Positions 1-8,567 of a stretch of 64,000 nt of DNA are shown in pieces. How positions within the stretch are numbered: position 1 is the stretch's first letter; each line of letters starts with the position of its first letter. The translations under genes were made by a program, and so were the position numbers. The notes under the pieces are model-generated. The model worked only from the letters and a program-made list of their open reading frames with translations, was not told the DNA's origin and made no database searches. The DNA is from Aphanocapsa lilacina HA4352-LM1. Its GTDB lineage: Bacteria > Cyanobacteriota > Cyanobacteriia > Gloeobacterales > Gloeobacteraceae. Location of the stretch: NCBI GenBank assembly GCA_019359725.1, contig JAHHGR010000011.1, positions 1 through 64,000 on the forward strand, read 5' to 3'.

Positions 1-1
1 A

Positions 2-157
2 CGCTCTTGTAGGGTAAGCTGGCTGAAGCTCATAGGGGTTCCTGGTTGTCGTAGTAAACGTCAGGATACCTCTATGAGTCCCTCAGCGGAAGGCTCTCAA
101 GCGTTGCACTTCATTTTTGAATCGGCGGGTTTTGACAAGTTGCGGAAAATCGAGTAG
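2..157 (+). CDS. Possible 3' end of an unidentified gene (partial)
   Basis: One frame is open from the window edge to a TAG at 155-157 (51 codons, ending with residues FESAGFDKLRKIE), and a good intrinsic terminator follows 28 bases later. That arrangement fits the last codons of a gene entering from the left. I do not recognise the protein, and 51 open codons in GC-rich DNA can occur by chance. It could equally be the 3' part of a structured RNA. Confidence 0.25.
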   Translation, partial: RSCRVSWLKLIGVPGCRSKRQDTSMSPSAEGSQALHFIFESAGFDKLRKIE

Positions 158-185
158 CATCAGCTCAACAATAATTATTTCACTT

Positions 186-219
186 AGCCCAAAGTCTACA
201 CGATTTTGGGCTTCTTTTT
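186..219 (+). terminator. Intrinsic terminator
   Basis: An 8-bp stem AGCCCAAA (186-193) pairs with TTTGGGCT (205-212) and is followed by CTTTTT-rich sequence. It would end transcription entering from the left edge, just before the IS630 remnant. Confidence 0.7.
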
Positions 220-240
220 GTAACCCCAATTTCTAGCGTT

Positions 241-411
241 CAACACTTCTGGGAGTATCTGAAGGACAGGCTGAGTTGGAAGTTGTTCAAAGACTTGAAA
301 GAGTTGCAGGAGAAAGTGTGCGAGCTGATGGTGAATACAACGAAAGAGGTCATAGCATCGTTGTCGGGCTATCCCTGGATCCTCGACTCTTTAAATCGCG
401 CAGGTATTTAG
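241..411 (+). pseudogene. IS630-family transposase C-terminal remnant
   Basis: Read from 241, the frame gives QHFWEYLKDRLSWKLF... and ends LNRAGI at the TAG at 409-411. The HFWEYLKD segment with the following lysine/leucine-rich helix is typical of the end of IS630/Tc1-like DDE transposases, just after the catalytic glutamate. The catalytic core is absent: the frame upstream loses similarity immediately and runs into the terminator at 186-219. About 55 of the usual roughly 340 residues remain, so this is a dead fragment. Confidence 0.6.
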
Positions 412-421
412 CTAAACGGTA

Positions 422-775
422 TCAGCCGCTAGTTTCTCCTTCGAGCAGTTTGTGCTCGCGCTCTTCGTCTTTGCCGCTCAGCCAGTCCCAGACATCGCCC
501 ACCCCATCGGCGACAGCGTTGACGGCGGTGTCGGTCCATTGGTTGATTTTGTCGGCGGCGCGCTCCAGCACGGTGCCGTCCTGGTGGAGAATCTTCTGAA
601 AGTGGCTATCGACGTTGGCGGCTGTTGTGCGCCTCCAGCCGCTCCGGAGCACCTGGAGTGGGTCGTTCAGCAGGAACATTTCTACCCCAGGTGGCGCGGC
701 AATCTCCCCCGATGGCGGGAGAATAACAGCAGGTGCCGGAAGCGGCTCTGCTTCGCTTCCTGTACCGGAGGACAA
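422..775 (-). CDS. Small hypothetical protein with acidic C-terminal helix
   Basis: A 117-residue frame begins with TTG at 775; an ATG at 679 would give 85 residues. The C-terminal half (roughly residues 60-117) is rich in charged and helical residues (LERAADKINQWTDTAV, DWLSGKDEEREHKLL) and looks coding. The N-terminal 30 residues are proline-rich. No family is recognised. It is divergent from the exported protein at 799, with start regions close together, so the shorter ATG start would leave more room for a shared promoter region. The start choice is uncertain. Confidence 0.4.
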   Translation of the reverse strand: MSSGTGSEAEPLPAPAVILPPSGEIAAPPGVEMFLLNDPLQVLRSGWRRTTAANVDSHFQKILHQDGTVLERAADKINQWTDTAVNAVADGVGDVWDWLSGKDEEREHKLLEGETSG

Positions 776-798
776 CGTTATTCAAGAGGACAGTTACG

Positions 799-1260
799 AT
801 GCGTATTTTCTCCCCTGGCCTGCTCCTGGCCGGTGCAATGCTGCTGAGTAACATCGGGACGGCCCATGCGGCCGAGTGCATGGCCCTCAAGCCGGTCGGC
901 AGCACCGAGGCCGGCACCAGCGTCAAAAAATCAATTTCCCCGGCGGCCCTCGGCGTCAGTGCGAGCAACTGGAATACCGACTTCGCCGTACCCGGCACCG
1001 AAAAATTCGAAAGCTACCGGGTGACGATCACCACCGACAGCGACGGGCAGTACGACGTAGGCTCCTATCTGAAGTACCCCAACGACAAAGCCCAGAATAT
1101 CTATGAGAAAAAAGGCATCTCCCTGGGCCAGGGCAAGACGCTCGAATTTACCGGCAAACCCCAATCGAAGACGATCGTTCCCTACCAGGTGAACGTCGAA
1201 TTTGGCGGAGCGCTCTCGATCGGCAAGAGCTACACCGTCGGCGCCTTCGGCTGCAAGTAA
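799..1260 (+). CDS. Exported hypothetical protein
   Basis: The ATG at 799 follows a purine-rich AAGAGGA at 784-790 and encodes 153 residues. Residues 1-25 form a signal peptide (MRIFSPGLLLAGAML... with cleavage near AHA-A). The mature part contains two cysteines, near its start (AEC) and at its end (FGCK), suggesting a disulfide across a small beta-rich domain. No family is recognised. It ends directly against a remnant of an RND transporter, so the downstream junction is probably a deletion or insertion scar. It is likely periplasmic or outer-surface. Confidence 0.6.
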   Translation: MRIFSPGLLLAGAMLLSNIGTAHAAECMALKPVGSTEAGTSVKKSISPAALGVSASNWNTDFAVPGTEKFESYRVTITTDSDGQYDVGSYLKYPNDKAQNIYEKKGISLGQGKTLEFTGKPQSKTIVPYQVNVEFGGALSIGKSYTVGAFGCK

Positions 1261-1261
1261 G

Positions 1262-1436
1262 ATCCCGGCGGGGCGATCGCTGCGGCCATCTTGCTCATCT
1301 ACGCGATGCTGGCGTTGCTGTTTGGGGCTTCCCGCGCACTGTGGCGATTTTGCAGGCGGGCGAGGCGCGCCTGCGGCCCATCTTGATGACGACCGTGGCG
1401 ATGATCGCGGGCATGGCGATCTCCCCTATCCCGCCT
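1262..1436 (+). pseudogene. RND-type efflux transporter remnant
   Basis: Two short stretches in different frames match the C-terminal membrane half of AcrB/MdtB-like RND pumps. The first reads AIAAAILLIYAMLALLFGAS (1276-1335), a transmembrane helix. The second, from 1341, reads ILQAGEARLRPILMTTVAMI, the hallmark segment 'ARLRPILMTT' of this family. The segment between them has been lost and the frame shifts. Of a protein of over 1000 residues, only about 55 remain. Confidence 0.6.
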
Positions 1437-1450
1437 GACCAACGGTCTTA

Positions 1451-1800
1451 TCAGCCCTCGACAGCTTTTAGCCACTCACGAATCATCGCGTTGACCTGCC
1501 GGGGATCTTCGTCGTGGGGGCAGTGGCCCAGTCCTTCGAGGGCTACGAACCGGGTTAGAGAAGGGCCGGTTTGGCCGAAGCGCCGAAACCCAGCCAGTCG
1601 AGGGCGTAGACCCGGCGGTGGGCTGCCAGTTCGGCAATATTTTTGCGCCAATGGCCCGCCGAGGCGCCAAAGCCGTGCAACAGCACGATCGGTGGACGCT
1701 CGGGGGCAGCCTCCGGCTCGGCTACCCAGTAGCAGATGCGGTGGCCCCGCCAGGTCCAGTACGCTTCGGCGGTTGAGGCGGGCTTGAGATCCGCGCGCAT
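1451..1800 (-). pseudogene. Internally deleted alpha/beta hydrolase
   Basis: From the ATG at 1800 the frame gives an alpha/beta-hydrolase N-terminus with the oxyanion-hole segment VLLHGFGASAGHWRKNI and the usual ALDWLGFGAS strand. Around 1555-1560 the frame breaks. A second frame ends with LGHCPHDEDPRQVNAMIREWL, the catalytic-histidine region (GHCPHDE) of the same family. The central 150-180 residues, including the serine nucleophile elbow, are missing. A chlorophyllase/haloperoxidase-like ancestor of about 290 residues is likely. Confidence 0.7.
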
Positions 1801-1900
1801 CCAGACTCCTGTCGGTCGTGAAGATTTATTTCCTGTCCACGGGCCGCGGCATGGGGAAAGCCGGAAGCTAGGATGGCGCTCTGGGCTGAGGAAAACGGCG

Positions 1901-3637
1901 ATGGGCAACGCATATTTCGACAATCTGATTACCCGGGCGCGCTCTGCCCGTTCCCCGGAGGCCATCGCCCACCTGCTCAAGCCGGTACTGCTGGAGATGG
2001 GGGACGAGTTTGATGCCTATCTGGAGCAGTTGCTCGCTGCGACGGCGGCCGAGTCGAGTACCGCGCGCACCCTCAAGCTGATTGCCCGGATCTGGCGCGA
2101 ACTGCAAAGCACCAACCGGCGGGAGATGCAACTGCGCGCCTATACCCGCGCTCTGGCCGAAGCGGCCCCGGACGGGTGGCCGGGCCTGCTGCTTGCGGGC
2201 ATGGATCCGAACGGTCCGCTTGCCCTCACCGACGACGAATGGCAGACGGTGGCGGCATTGCTCGAGAAGCGCGGCGAGGAGCCCTCGCGTCTGGCCGTCG
2301 GCCTGCGCCGGGGGTTGGCCTTGTACTTTCAGATGGAGGCCAATTTGCTCGATTGGCTCTACACCGCCGGGCGCGAACCGCTCGGCTTTGTGCGCACCGG
2401 CCCCTGGGGCGCCTGGGCGGGCCGCCTGCCCGCGGGACAACTCAGGGCACTGTTCGAAGCGCTCGACCGCGGCGAGAGCGCGGGCAACTTTCGTGCTGCC
2501 GACAAATTCGACGCAACGGCCTGGATCGAACTGACCGTGCTGCTCAGGCGCATCGAGCGCCATCTGGTGCGCTCCTTTGAGCAGCGATTTGCCAACCTGG
2601 GCGAGCAGGCACGCCTGCAGATTCTGACTTCGACATTTTTGACTTTTGCGATTTTCTGGGCCGATTTTGCCCAGGCGATGGTGCGGCAGCGGGCACTTTC
2701 TGAAGCGAGCTTTCAAAACGCTCTGCAGATCCTGCGCGCCTTTGCCGCTCAGCCTTACTTTCCGCTCTATGGGGGATTGCTGGCCGTCTTCGACGGGCCT
2801 TACCTGCGCGTGGCGCTCACCTATCTGGGCGAACCGCTGCGCGCGGACGCAATGGCCGCCGAAAAAGCAAAAGTGCTCAATTTGCTGGGATATACCGCCC
2901 GGCTGTTGGGGGATTACCCGCGCTCGCTGGCGCTGCACCGCGAAGCACTGGCGGACCCGGACAACCTCACCGAAGCGCGCGTGTGGGTCGCCCATTGGGT
3001 CAACCAGGGCAGCACCCACCTGCGGCTGCGCGAGTTCGACGCGGCTGTCGAACTGTTCGAGCGGGCCCTGGTCTACGCGCGCCAGAGCGGCGATCTGCCG
3101 GGGCAGGCCCACGCCCTTGCCAACCTGGGCAATGCCCGCACTCAGGCGCTCCAGTTTCAGGAGGTGCTCGACGCGGAGCGCTACGGCGACGCGGAGCACT
3201 ATCTGCAGCAAGGACTAGAACTGAGTCGCCGGGCCAAAGAGCGCCCCGCCGAGGTGGTCGCCCTGGCGGGCTTGGGCAGCCTGCGGCTTTTGATGTCCCG
3301 CGGCGGCGAGGCCGTGGTGCTGCTGGAGCAGGGGCTGACCGTGGCGGGGGGGCTCGGAGATCTGTGGTGGGAAGGCACCCTGCGCGCGGCACTGGCCGAA
3401 GCGCTCGTCGGCGTCGAGCAGCCCGAGGCGGCGGTCGGACAGGCCGCCGCCGCCATGCTGCTGTTGGAACGACTGGGGGTCAGCGATTGGCGACAGCCGG
3501 CGGGCCTGCTGGTGGTGTTGCGCAACCGCCTCGACGCCGGATTGGACGCCGCCCTGGAGGCGGCCGACTTGCCCCCCGCGGCGCGGGAGCGGGTCGAAGG
3601 TTTGCTTGGCAAGTACACCGATCAGGGGAGCCCTTGA
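1901..3637 (+). CDS. TPR-repeat protein
   Basis: The protein has 578 residues from the ATG at 1901, preceded by TGAGGA at 1887-1892. The first 300 residues are helical and of unknown family. From about residue 320 there are several tetratricopeptide-like helix pairs (for example LNLLGYTARLLGDYPRSLAL and the HALANLGNARTQ and EVVALAGLGSLRLL segments), with the typical A-x-x-L-x-x-L-G spacing. No signal peptide or membrane segment is visible, so it is probably a cytoplasmic scaffold. The frame is open further upstream to 1736, but that extension overlaps the hydrolase remnant and looks non-coding. Confidence 0.75.
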   Translation: MGNAYFDNLITRARSARSPEAIAHLLKPVLLEMGDEFDAYLEQLLAATAAESSTARTLKLIARIWRELQSTNRREMQLRAYTRALAEAAPDGWPGLLLAGMDPNGPLALTDDEWQTVAALLEKRGEEPSRLAVGLRRGLALYFQMEANLLDWLYTAGREPLGFVRTGPWGAWAGRLPAGQLRALFEALDRGESAGNFRAADKFDATAWIELTVLLRRIERHLVRSFEQRFANLGEQARLQILTSTFLTFAIFWADFAQAMVRQRALSEASFQNALQILRAFAAQPYFPLYGGLLAVFDGPYLRVALTYLGEPLRADAMAAEKAKVLNLLGYTARLLGDYPRSLALHREALADPDNLTEARVWVAHWVNQGSTHLRLREFDAAVELFERALVYARQSGDLPGQAHALANLGNARTQALQFQEVLDAERYGDAEHYLQQGLELSRRAKERPAEVVALAGLGSLRLLMSRGGEAVVLLEQGLTVAGGLGDLWWEGTLRAALAEALVGVEQPEAAVGQAAAAMLLLERLGVSDWRQPAGLLVVLRNRLDAGLDAALEAADLPPAARERVEGLLGKYTDQGSP

Positions 3638-3696
3638 ACGATTACGGGCGGCAGCAAGTCCAATAGTTCGTTCTACGCACTGAGGCGTTGTATTGC

Positions 3697-4455
3697 ATGC
3701 AGAAGCTTTTCCCTCTCGCCGCTGCGCTGCTCTTGCTGGCGGCAACCGCCACTCCCTCCGAAGCCCAATGGCGGGGGCGCGGCGGCGGATACGGCGGTGC
3801 CGGTTTGAATCGGGCAGGCGCCGGTTTTAACCGTCCGGCCAACTTCAACCGTCCGGGCAGCTTCGACGGCACCCGCGACCGCTCCTATGCCCCCGGCCAG
3901 GGTGTGACCAAGACCTACGACGGCACCTACACCGGTCCCCGGGGCAACACCCTCGGGGTCGATCGCAATGTCAATACCACCTACGACCCTGAGACCGGCG
4001 TCGGCCGCTCCCGGACGACCAATTTCACCAACAACCAGGGCGAAGTGGTGCGCTCCAAGACGACCAACGCCGATTTTGAGCAGGGCACGGGTCTCACCAA
4101 AGAAAGCACCATCACCGGCCCCGGCGGCAACACCCGCACCGTCGATTCGACGGTGACCAAAAATCCCGACGGTGGCCTGACCCGCACCCAGACCACCACC
4201 AACGAAGCGGGCGAGGTGATTCGCACCAAGACGACGGACGCCGATTTTGAGCAGGGCGCGGGCCTGACCAAACAGAGCACCGTCACCGGCCCCGGCGGCA
4301 ACACCCGCACCGTCGACACCGCCGTCACCGGCAACCCCGAGGGCGGTGCCACCCGCACCCAGACCCTTACCAACGAAGCAGGCGAGGTTGTGCGCACCCG
4401 GACGACGACCGTCCCGCCGGTGACCGAGCCGACCACTCCCCCGCCTTCTCCGTAG
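3697..4455 (+). CDS. Exported protein with 57-residue tandem repeats
   Basis: From the ATG at 3697 there are 252 residues (a TTG at 3688 would add three). Residues 1-23 are a signal peptide ending SEA-Q. Then comes a Gly/Arg/Asn-rich stretch with repeated 'FNRP' and two and a half copies of a Thr/Gly/Asn-rich unit containing ADFEQG, TGPGGNTRTVD and TNEAGEV. The C-terminus is Pro/Thr-rich. The composition suggests a surface or cell-wall protein. There are no catalytic motifs. A strong terminator follows at 4485. Confidence 0.75.
   Translation: MQKLFPLAAALLLLAATATPSEAQWRGRGGGYGGAGLNRAGAGFNRPANFNRPGSFDGTRDRSYAPGQGVTKTYDGTYTGPRGNTLGVDRNVNTTYDPETGVGRSRTTNFTNNQGEVVRSKTTNADFEQGTGLTKESTITGPGGNTRTVDSTVTKNPDGGLTRTQTTTNEAGEVIRTKTTDADFEQGAGLTKQSTVTGPGGNTRTVDTAVTGNPEGGATRTQTLTNEAGEVVRTRTTTVPPVTEPTTPPPSP
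4060..4401 (+). repeat. Two tandem 171-bp units inside the repeat protein gene
   Basis: Unit 1 spans 4060-4230 and unit 2 spans 4231-4401, each coding for 57 residues beginning T-T-(N/D)-A-D-F-E-Q-G. The copies are very similar at DNA level, and a diverged partial copy precedes them at about 3904-4059. The repeats stay in frame. Confidence 0.8.
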
Positions 4456-4484
4456 TTCTACACCAGGACAAATCCAAACTTTCC

Positions 4485-4518
4485 GACGGCAAGCTCACAC
4501 GGGCCTGCCGTCTTTTTT
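4485..4518 (+). terminator. Intrinsic terminator after the repeat protein gene
   Basis: The stem GACGGCA (4485-4491) pairs with TGCCGTC (4506-4512), and six T follow at 4513-4518. Confidence 0.8.
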
Positions 4519-4541
4519 GCAGGAGTGCGCCCTTGGCCCAC

Positions 4542-4577
4542 CCACCCGGCGGCAGGCCCCTGTCGGCCGCCGGGTGG
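4542..4577. repeat. 12-bp perfect inverted repeat between convergent genes
   Basis: CCACCCGGCGGC (4542-4553) and GCCGCCGGGTGG (4566-4577) flank a 12-base loop. It lies between the convergent genes ending at 4455 (+) and 4614 (-). No T-run follows on either strand, so it may be a hairpin that protects or ends the minus-strand transcript. Confidence 0.6.
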
Positions 4578-4613
4578 TCCAAAAAGGGAGAAGGGGGCCG
4601 GGGGGATGAGGGC

Positions 4614-5018
4614 CTACAAATTGGTCGAAATCGCCGCCACCGGGCAGACCGGAACGCACTGCTCGCACACGATGCAGCGGGAACGGCGAAACTGCAGCAA
4701 AAACGTTTCCGCGTGCAGCGCCAGGGCGCCGGTCGGGCAGACCCCCGTGCACAGGCCGCAGTGGACGCAGAGATCCTCGTCGATGACGATTTCGTGGCCC
4801 ATCAGCGAGACGTCGATGCCCTGATCGCGCATCCAGGTGATCGCCGCCTCGATCTGATCGATGTCCCCGGACAGTTCGAGCACCAATTTGCCTACCTCGT
4901 CGGGGGCCACCTGAGCGCGCAGGATGTTGCTCGCGATATTGAAATCCTTGGCCAGCCGGTAGGTGACCGGCATATGCACGATGGCGGGTGCAAAAGTGAG
5001 AATGACGCGCTTGCGCAT
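4614..5018 (-). CDS. NIL-domain 4Fe-4S ferredoxin
   Basis: This 134-residue protein has two parts. Residues 1-75 form a NIL domain (ligand-binding ACT-like fold, also found at the end of methionine ABC ATPases). Residues 76-134 form a bacterial-type ferredoxin with two cysteine clusters, CVHCGLCTGVCP and CIVCEQCVPVCP, for two [4Fe-4S] centres. Cyanobacteria commonly carry this fusion; it is thought to be a cytoplasmic electron carrier, possibly tied to sulfur or methionine metabolism. It starts 34 bases from the divergent nagA start, so the two share a short promoter region. Confidence 0.9.
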   Translation of the reverse strand: MRKRVILTFAPAIVHMPVTYRLAKDFNIASNILRAQVAPDEVGKLVLELSGDIDQIEAAITWMRDQGIDVSLMGHEIVIDEDLCVHCGLCTGVCPTGALALHAETFLLQFRRSRCIVCEQCVPVCPVAAISTNL

Positions 5019-5052
5019 TGGTTACACTCTACTCAGCAAGGGGCTCGACACG

Positions 5053-6174
5053 ATGCGGCAGATACGCAACGCCCGCTGGGCGGGCGACGGGAATCTCTAC
5101 AGTCTACTGGTGGCTGAAGGGCAACTGCAGGCGGTGGACCCTACAGGCGGTTGTCGGGAAGGCACCACCGACTCGATCGATCTGGCAGGAGCCTGGGTGA
5201 GCCCGGGGCTGGTGGACCTGCAGCTCAACGGCGCTCTGGGGATCGAATTTTCGGAACTGGAAGGCGACGAGGGCCTGGAGCAACTGGAGCGCATCTCGAC
5301 CTATCTCTGGTCGATGGGCCTCTCGGCCTGGTTGCCTACGCTGATCAGCGTCCCGGTCGAAAAGTTGCAGGGAGCCCTCGCGGTGATTGGCCGCTTTCGG
5401 CCGCCCAAATGCGGCGCGCGCGTCCTGGGGGTGCACCTCGAAGGGCCGTTTCTCAACCCCGAGTACGAAGGCGCCCACATGCGACGGTACCTGCTGCCGC
5501 TCACCGTCGAGGACGCCAAGCACGTCCTGGGGGATTACGCCTCCCTGGTGAAGCTCGTCACCCTCGCCCCCGAACTCGACCCGGACGGCCGGACGATCCC
5601 CTGGCTGGTCTCCCAGGGCATCCACGTGAGCCTCGGCCACACCGCCGCTACCTTCGATCAGGCGCAGCGGGCCTTCGAGGCGGGGGCGCGGCTGGTGACC
5701 CATATTTTTAATGCCCAGCGCCCCTTCCACCACCGCGAGCCCGGCGTAGTGGGGGCGGCTTTGCTGGATAAGCGGGTGCAATGCCTGTGCATCCCCGACG
5801 GCATCCACCTGCACCCGGCTGCCACCCAACTGCTGCTGCGCGCCAAGGGTGAGGCGGGGCTCATCCCGGTGAGCGATGCGGTGGCACCCTTGGGGATCGC
5901 CGACGGCCGCTACGACTGGCACGGTCTCGCCATCACCGTGCGCGCCGGGCAGGTGACCCTCGAAGACGGCCGGCTCGCCGGTAGCGCCCTCAGCCTCATC
6001 GATGTGCTCGCACGCCTGGTGAGCCAGTGCGGGGTCGATCCGGGCGCAGCTCTGCGCCTGGGGGCTTTTCAGCCGCGGCGGGTATTGGGCGAATCGGTCG
6101 ATTGGCCGCCGGAGGCGGATCTGCTGGTATGGCACCCGGATTGCGAGCGGCCCGAACGGCTGGAGGTGCGATGA
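5053..6174 (+). CDS. nagA: N-acetylglucosamine-6-phosphate deacetylase
   Basis: The enzyme hydrolyses GlcNAc-6-phosphate to glucosamine-6-phosphate and acetate in amino-sugar recycling. The 373 residues from the ATG at 5053 show the amidohydrolase features of NagA: an early DLQLNG strand, the metal-binding HLEGPF segment, GHTAAT and THIFNA histidine segments, and the catalytic aspartate in SDAVAP. Its TGA overlaps the ATG of the channel gene (ATGA at 6171-6174), so the two are translationally coupled. In-frame sequence upstream of 5053 runs into the divergent ferredoxin gene and was not used. Confidence 0.9.
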   Translation: MRQIRNARWAGDGNLYSLLVAEGQLQAVDPTGGCREGTTDSIDLAGAWVSPGLVDLQLNGALGIEFSELEGDEGLEQLERISTYLWSMGLSAWLPTLISVPVEKLQGALAVIGRFRPPKCGARVLGVHLEGPFLNPEYEGAHMRRYLLPLTVEDAKHVLGDYASLVKLVTLAPELDPDGRTIPWLVSQGIHVSLGHTAATFDQAQRAFEAGARLVTHIFNAQRPFHHREPGVVGAALLDKRVQCLCIPDGIHLHPAATQLLLRAKGEAGLIPVSDAVAPLGIADGRYDWHGLAITVRAGQVTLEDGRLAGSALSLIDVLARLVSQCGVDPGAALRLGAFQPRRVLGESVDWPPEADLLVWHPDCERPERLEVR

Positions 6175-7211
6175 GTCCCCCTTCTGCCGAACGCCTGCGC
6201 GAGTTTCGCTGGCGCATCTTCAACATCGTGATGGCGATCGTCGGACTGTACGTCGTCGGCGTCATCGGCTACATGGTCATCGAGGGCTGGGATTTTTTCG
6301 ACGCGCTCTATATGACCGTGATCACCCTGGCGGGGGTGGGCTACGGCGAGACGCGGCCCCTCAACACCGATGGACGCATCTTTACGATCGTGCTCATCGT
6401 GCTCGGTGTGGCAACCCTGGGTATTCTGATCGGCCGGATTGTCCAGGCCCTGGGAGAAGGCTATCTTCAAGAAGGACTTAAATATACCCGGCAGAAGCGT
6501 ATGCTCAGCCAGCTGAAGGACCATTTCATCATCTGCGGCTACGGCCGGATGGGCAGCCGCATCTGCGAAGAACTGACGATAAGCCATGCCCAGTTCGTCG
6601 TCATCGAGGCCGATCCGCGGGCGGCACTCCTCGCCCGCTCCAAGGGTTACCGGATCATCGAGGGGGACGCGAGCGCCGATCAGACCCTGGTCGAGGCCGG
6701 TATCGAGCGGGCCTGCAGCGTGATCTGCGCGCTCACTTCCGACGCCGATAATCTATTTATCGTGCTCTCGGCGCGCAACCTCAACCCGAAGATCCGTACG
6801 ATCACCCGGGCCAGCAGTGAGGAAGCGGCTGTCAAATTGCGCCGAGGCGGGGCGGACGAGGTGGTCTCCCCCTACACCGCCGGGGCGCGGCGCATGGCGG
6901 CGATTGCCCTGAGGCCCGGGGTGGTCGATTTTATCGAGACGGCCTTCAGCGGCACTGGCGGCAGTTCGCTCATCGTCGAGGAGGTCAAACTCGACGAGCG
7001 CAGTTGTCCTTTCGTCGGCATGTCGCTACAGCAGATCAACCTGCGCAACCGCAGCGGCGGCCTGGTAGTGGCCATCCGCCGCGCCGACGGCACGCTGGTG
7101 GGCAGTCCAACCGGCGAGACCATCCTCGCCCAGGGGGACATTCTTTTTTGCCTGGGCACCGACGCGCAGCTGCGCACCCTCTCCGAGGCGCTGTTGCCGG
7201 TGAAGACCTGA
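6171..7211 (+). CDS. Potassium channel with RCK (TrkA-N/TrkA-C) domains
   Basis: This is a 346-residue inner-membrane channel subunit. Two transmembrane helices (about residues 18-40 and 70-95) flank a pore loop with the selectivity filter TLAGVGYGE. Then come a Rossmann RCK domain with ICGYGRMGS and a C-terminal TrkA-C domain from about residue 265. The architecture matches MthK/Kch-type ligand-gated K+ channels. It overlaps nagA by four bases. Which nucleotide or ion gates it cannot be read from sequence. Confidence 0.9.
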   Translation: MSPPSAERLREFRWRIFNIVMAIVGLYVVGVIGYMVIEGWDFFDALYMTVITLAGVGYGETRPLNTDGRIFTIVLIVLGVATLGILIGRIVQALGEGYLQEGLKYTRQKRMLSQLKDHFIICGYGRMGSRICEELTISHAQFVVIEADPRAALLARSKGYRIIEGDASADQTLVEAGIERACSVICALTSDADNLFIVLSARNLNPKIRTITRASSEEAAVKLRRGGADEVVSPYTAGARRMAAIALRPGVVDFIETAFSGTGGSSLIVEEVKLDERSCPFVGMSLQQINLRNRSGGLVVAIRRADGTLVGSPTGETILAQGDILFCLGTDAQLRTLSEALLPVKT

Positions 7212-7325
7212 CGGCTCCGTTTGTATCGCGGGCCACGCCCAAACTGCCGAGCACGAAGAACACTTTAAGAAGTCCCAGGAAAAGTGCCGTCTCCTGGAGG
7301 CTGTGCGTCCCTGGTAGGGGGAGCA

Positions 7326-7359
7326 ACCAACCGACGAGACCGAGAAGTAAGCGGTTGGT
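7326..7359. repeat. Hairpin between convergent genes
   Basis: ACCAACCG (7326-7333) pairs with CGGTTGGT (7352-7359) across an 18-base loop. It lies in the 176-base gap between the convergent channel gene and the deoxyhypusine-synthase-like gene. There is no T-run. Apart from this I see nothing convincing in the gap. Confidence 0.35.
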
Positions 7360-7387
7360 GCCGACACAGCGCAGGGAGCCACATCCG

Positions 7388-8563
7388 TCAATTGCTCAGT
7401 GTCTGTCTACTAGCAGCCTGCGAGGAAATGTGCCCAGGTATCGGTCCGCCCGCTTCAGGTTCGCTCACCCCTACCGCCTGGGCCGCCTCGTATTCGGCTT
7501 TGAGCTTGGCGATCAATTCGCCCCGGCGGTCGTAGAGGCGCTTGAGCGGGCGCGCTTCGGCGTTATCTAAGGCGTAGGCAGTCAGCAGCGGCAGGGCAAT
7601 CGTCGAATCGACGTAGCAGACCACCGTGTCCGGCAGCCGGTCGGGGTCGACTTTGCCCCAGGAGACCGCCTCGGAGGGAGTCGCCCCCGATAGGCCGCCG
7701 GTATCGGGCCGCGCGTCGGTCACCTGCAAAAAGTAGTCGTGCCCTTTTTCTTGAATACCCAGCACTTCCTGGATCTGCGGCTCGGTCTGGAGCATGAAGT
7801 TCTTGGGCGAGCCGCCGCCTAGAATCCAGACCCCGCTCTCGCCTCCCGAGCGTTTGGCGTCCAGCACGATGGCGGCGGTCTCGTTGACGTCGAGCGAGAC
7901 ATCGAGGCGGGGACCTTTGCCGTCGAGGGCCATCGCCGCGATATTCATGCCGATCGAAGAATCGCCCGGACTGGAGGTGTAGATGGGCACTCCCAGACGA
8001 TAGGCAGCGGCAAGGAGCGATTTATTTTCGAGGCCCAACTGCCGCTCGCGCTCGGCGACGTACTTGCCCGCCAGATAATGCAATTCGGCGGTGCCCATGG
8101 TGGCCTGGAACTCGGGAGCTTTGAAGATCTCGCGAAAGAAGCGGTCGGTCGAAAGCAAGACGTCGTAGTCGAAGAAGATGTCGTAGATGCGCACCACGCC
8201 TTCTTCGCGCAGGACCACGTCGGAAATATCGGCCCGGCCGCGGCGCAAATCGAGGCCGATGCCGTGGTGGGCGTCGTGGTAAAGATTGGCGCCAGTGGAG
8301 ATGATCCAGTCGATAAATCCCGCTTCCATGAGCGGGATAATCGCCGCCATGCCCAATCCCGTCGGTGTGAGCGCGCCGCTCAGAGTGACACCCACAGTCA
8401 CCCCCGGCCGCAGCATGCGCTCGACTAGAAGCCGGGCCGCCTCGCGCAGCCGGCCGGCATTATAGGCCAAAAACGTGTTGTCGATAAGGGCGCTCACCGA
8501 GATGCCCGCCCCGATCGGCTGGGGGTCGATCTTTTTGCCCGCCAGAAAGCGATGTTTGGCCAT
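7388..8563 (-). CDS. Deoxyhypusine synthase-like protein (homospermidine synthesis)
   Basis: The protein has 391 residues from the ATG at 8563. It has the deoxyhypusine-synthase fold signatures: [10 protein letters not shown], the NAD-binding GANLYHD region, and the segment [16 protein letters not shown], whose lysine corresponds to the catalytic lysine of deoxyhypusine synthase. Bacteria lack hypusinated eIF5A, and bacterial homologues make homospermidine or related polyamines, so a polyamine role is inferred. It starts four bases after the DUF2555 gene and is probably its operon partner. The last 40 residues are a poorly conserved tail. Confidence 0.85.
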   Translation of the reverse strand: MAKHRFLAGKKIDPQPIGAGISVSALIDNTFLAYNAGRLREAARLLVERMLRPGVTVGVTLSGALTPTGLGMAAIIPLMEAGFIDWIISTGANLYHDAHHGIGLDLRRGRADISDVVLREEGVVRIYDIFFDYDVLLSTDRFFREIFKAPEFQATMGTAELHYLAGKYVAERERQLGLENKSLLAAAYRLGVPIYTSSPGDSSIGMNIAAMALDGKGPRLDVSLDVNETAAIVLDAKRSGGESGVWILGGGSPKNFMLQTEPQIQEVLGIQEKGHDYFLQVTDARPDTGGLSGATPSEAVSWGKVDPDRLPDTVVCYVDSTIALPLLTAYALDNAEARPLKRLYDRRGELIAKLKAEYEAAQAVGVSEPEAGGPIPGHISSQAASRQTLSN

Positions 8564-8567
8564 AAAT

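Noticed and set aside
4060-4401. Direct repeats considered as a CRISPR array
   Set aside because: The 171-bp units abut without spacers and encode in-frame protein repeats.
7212-7387. Hydrophobic minus-strand frame after the potassium channel gene
   Set aside because: It contains a hydrophobic run but has no good start codon or ribosome-binding site and continues into antisense of the channel gene.
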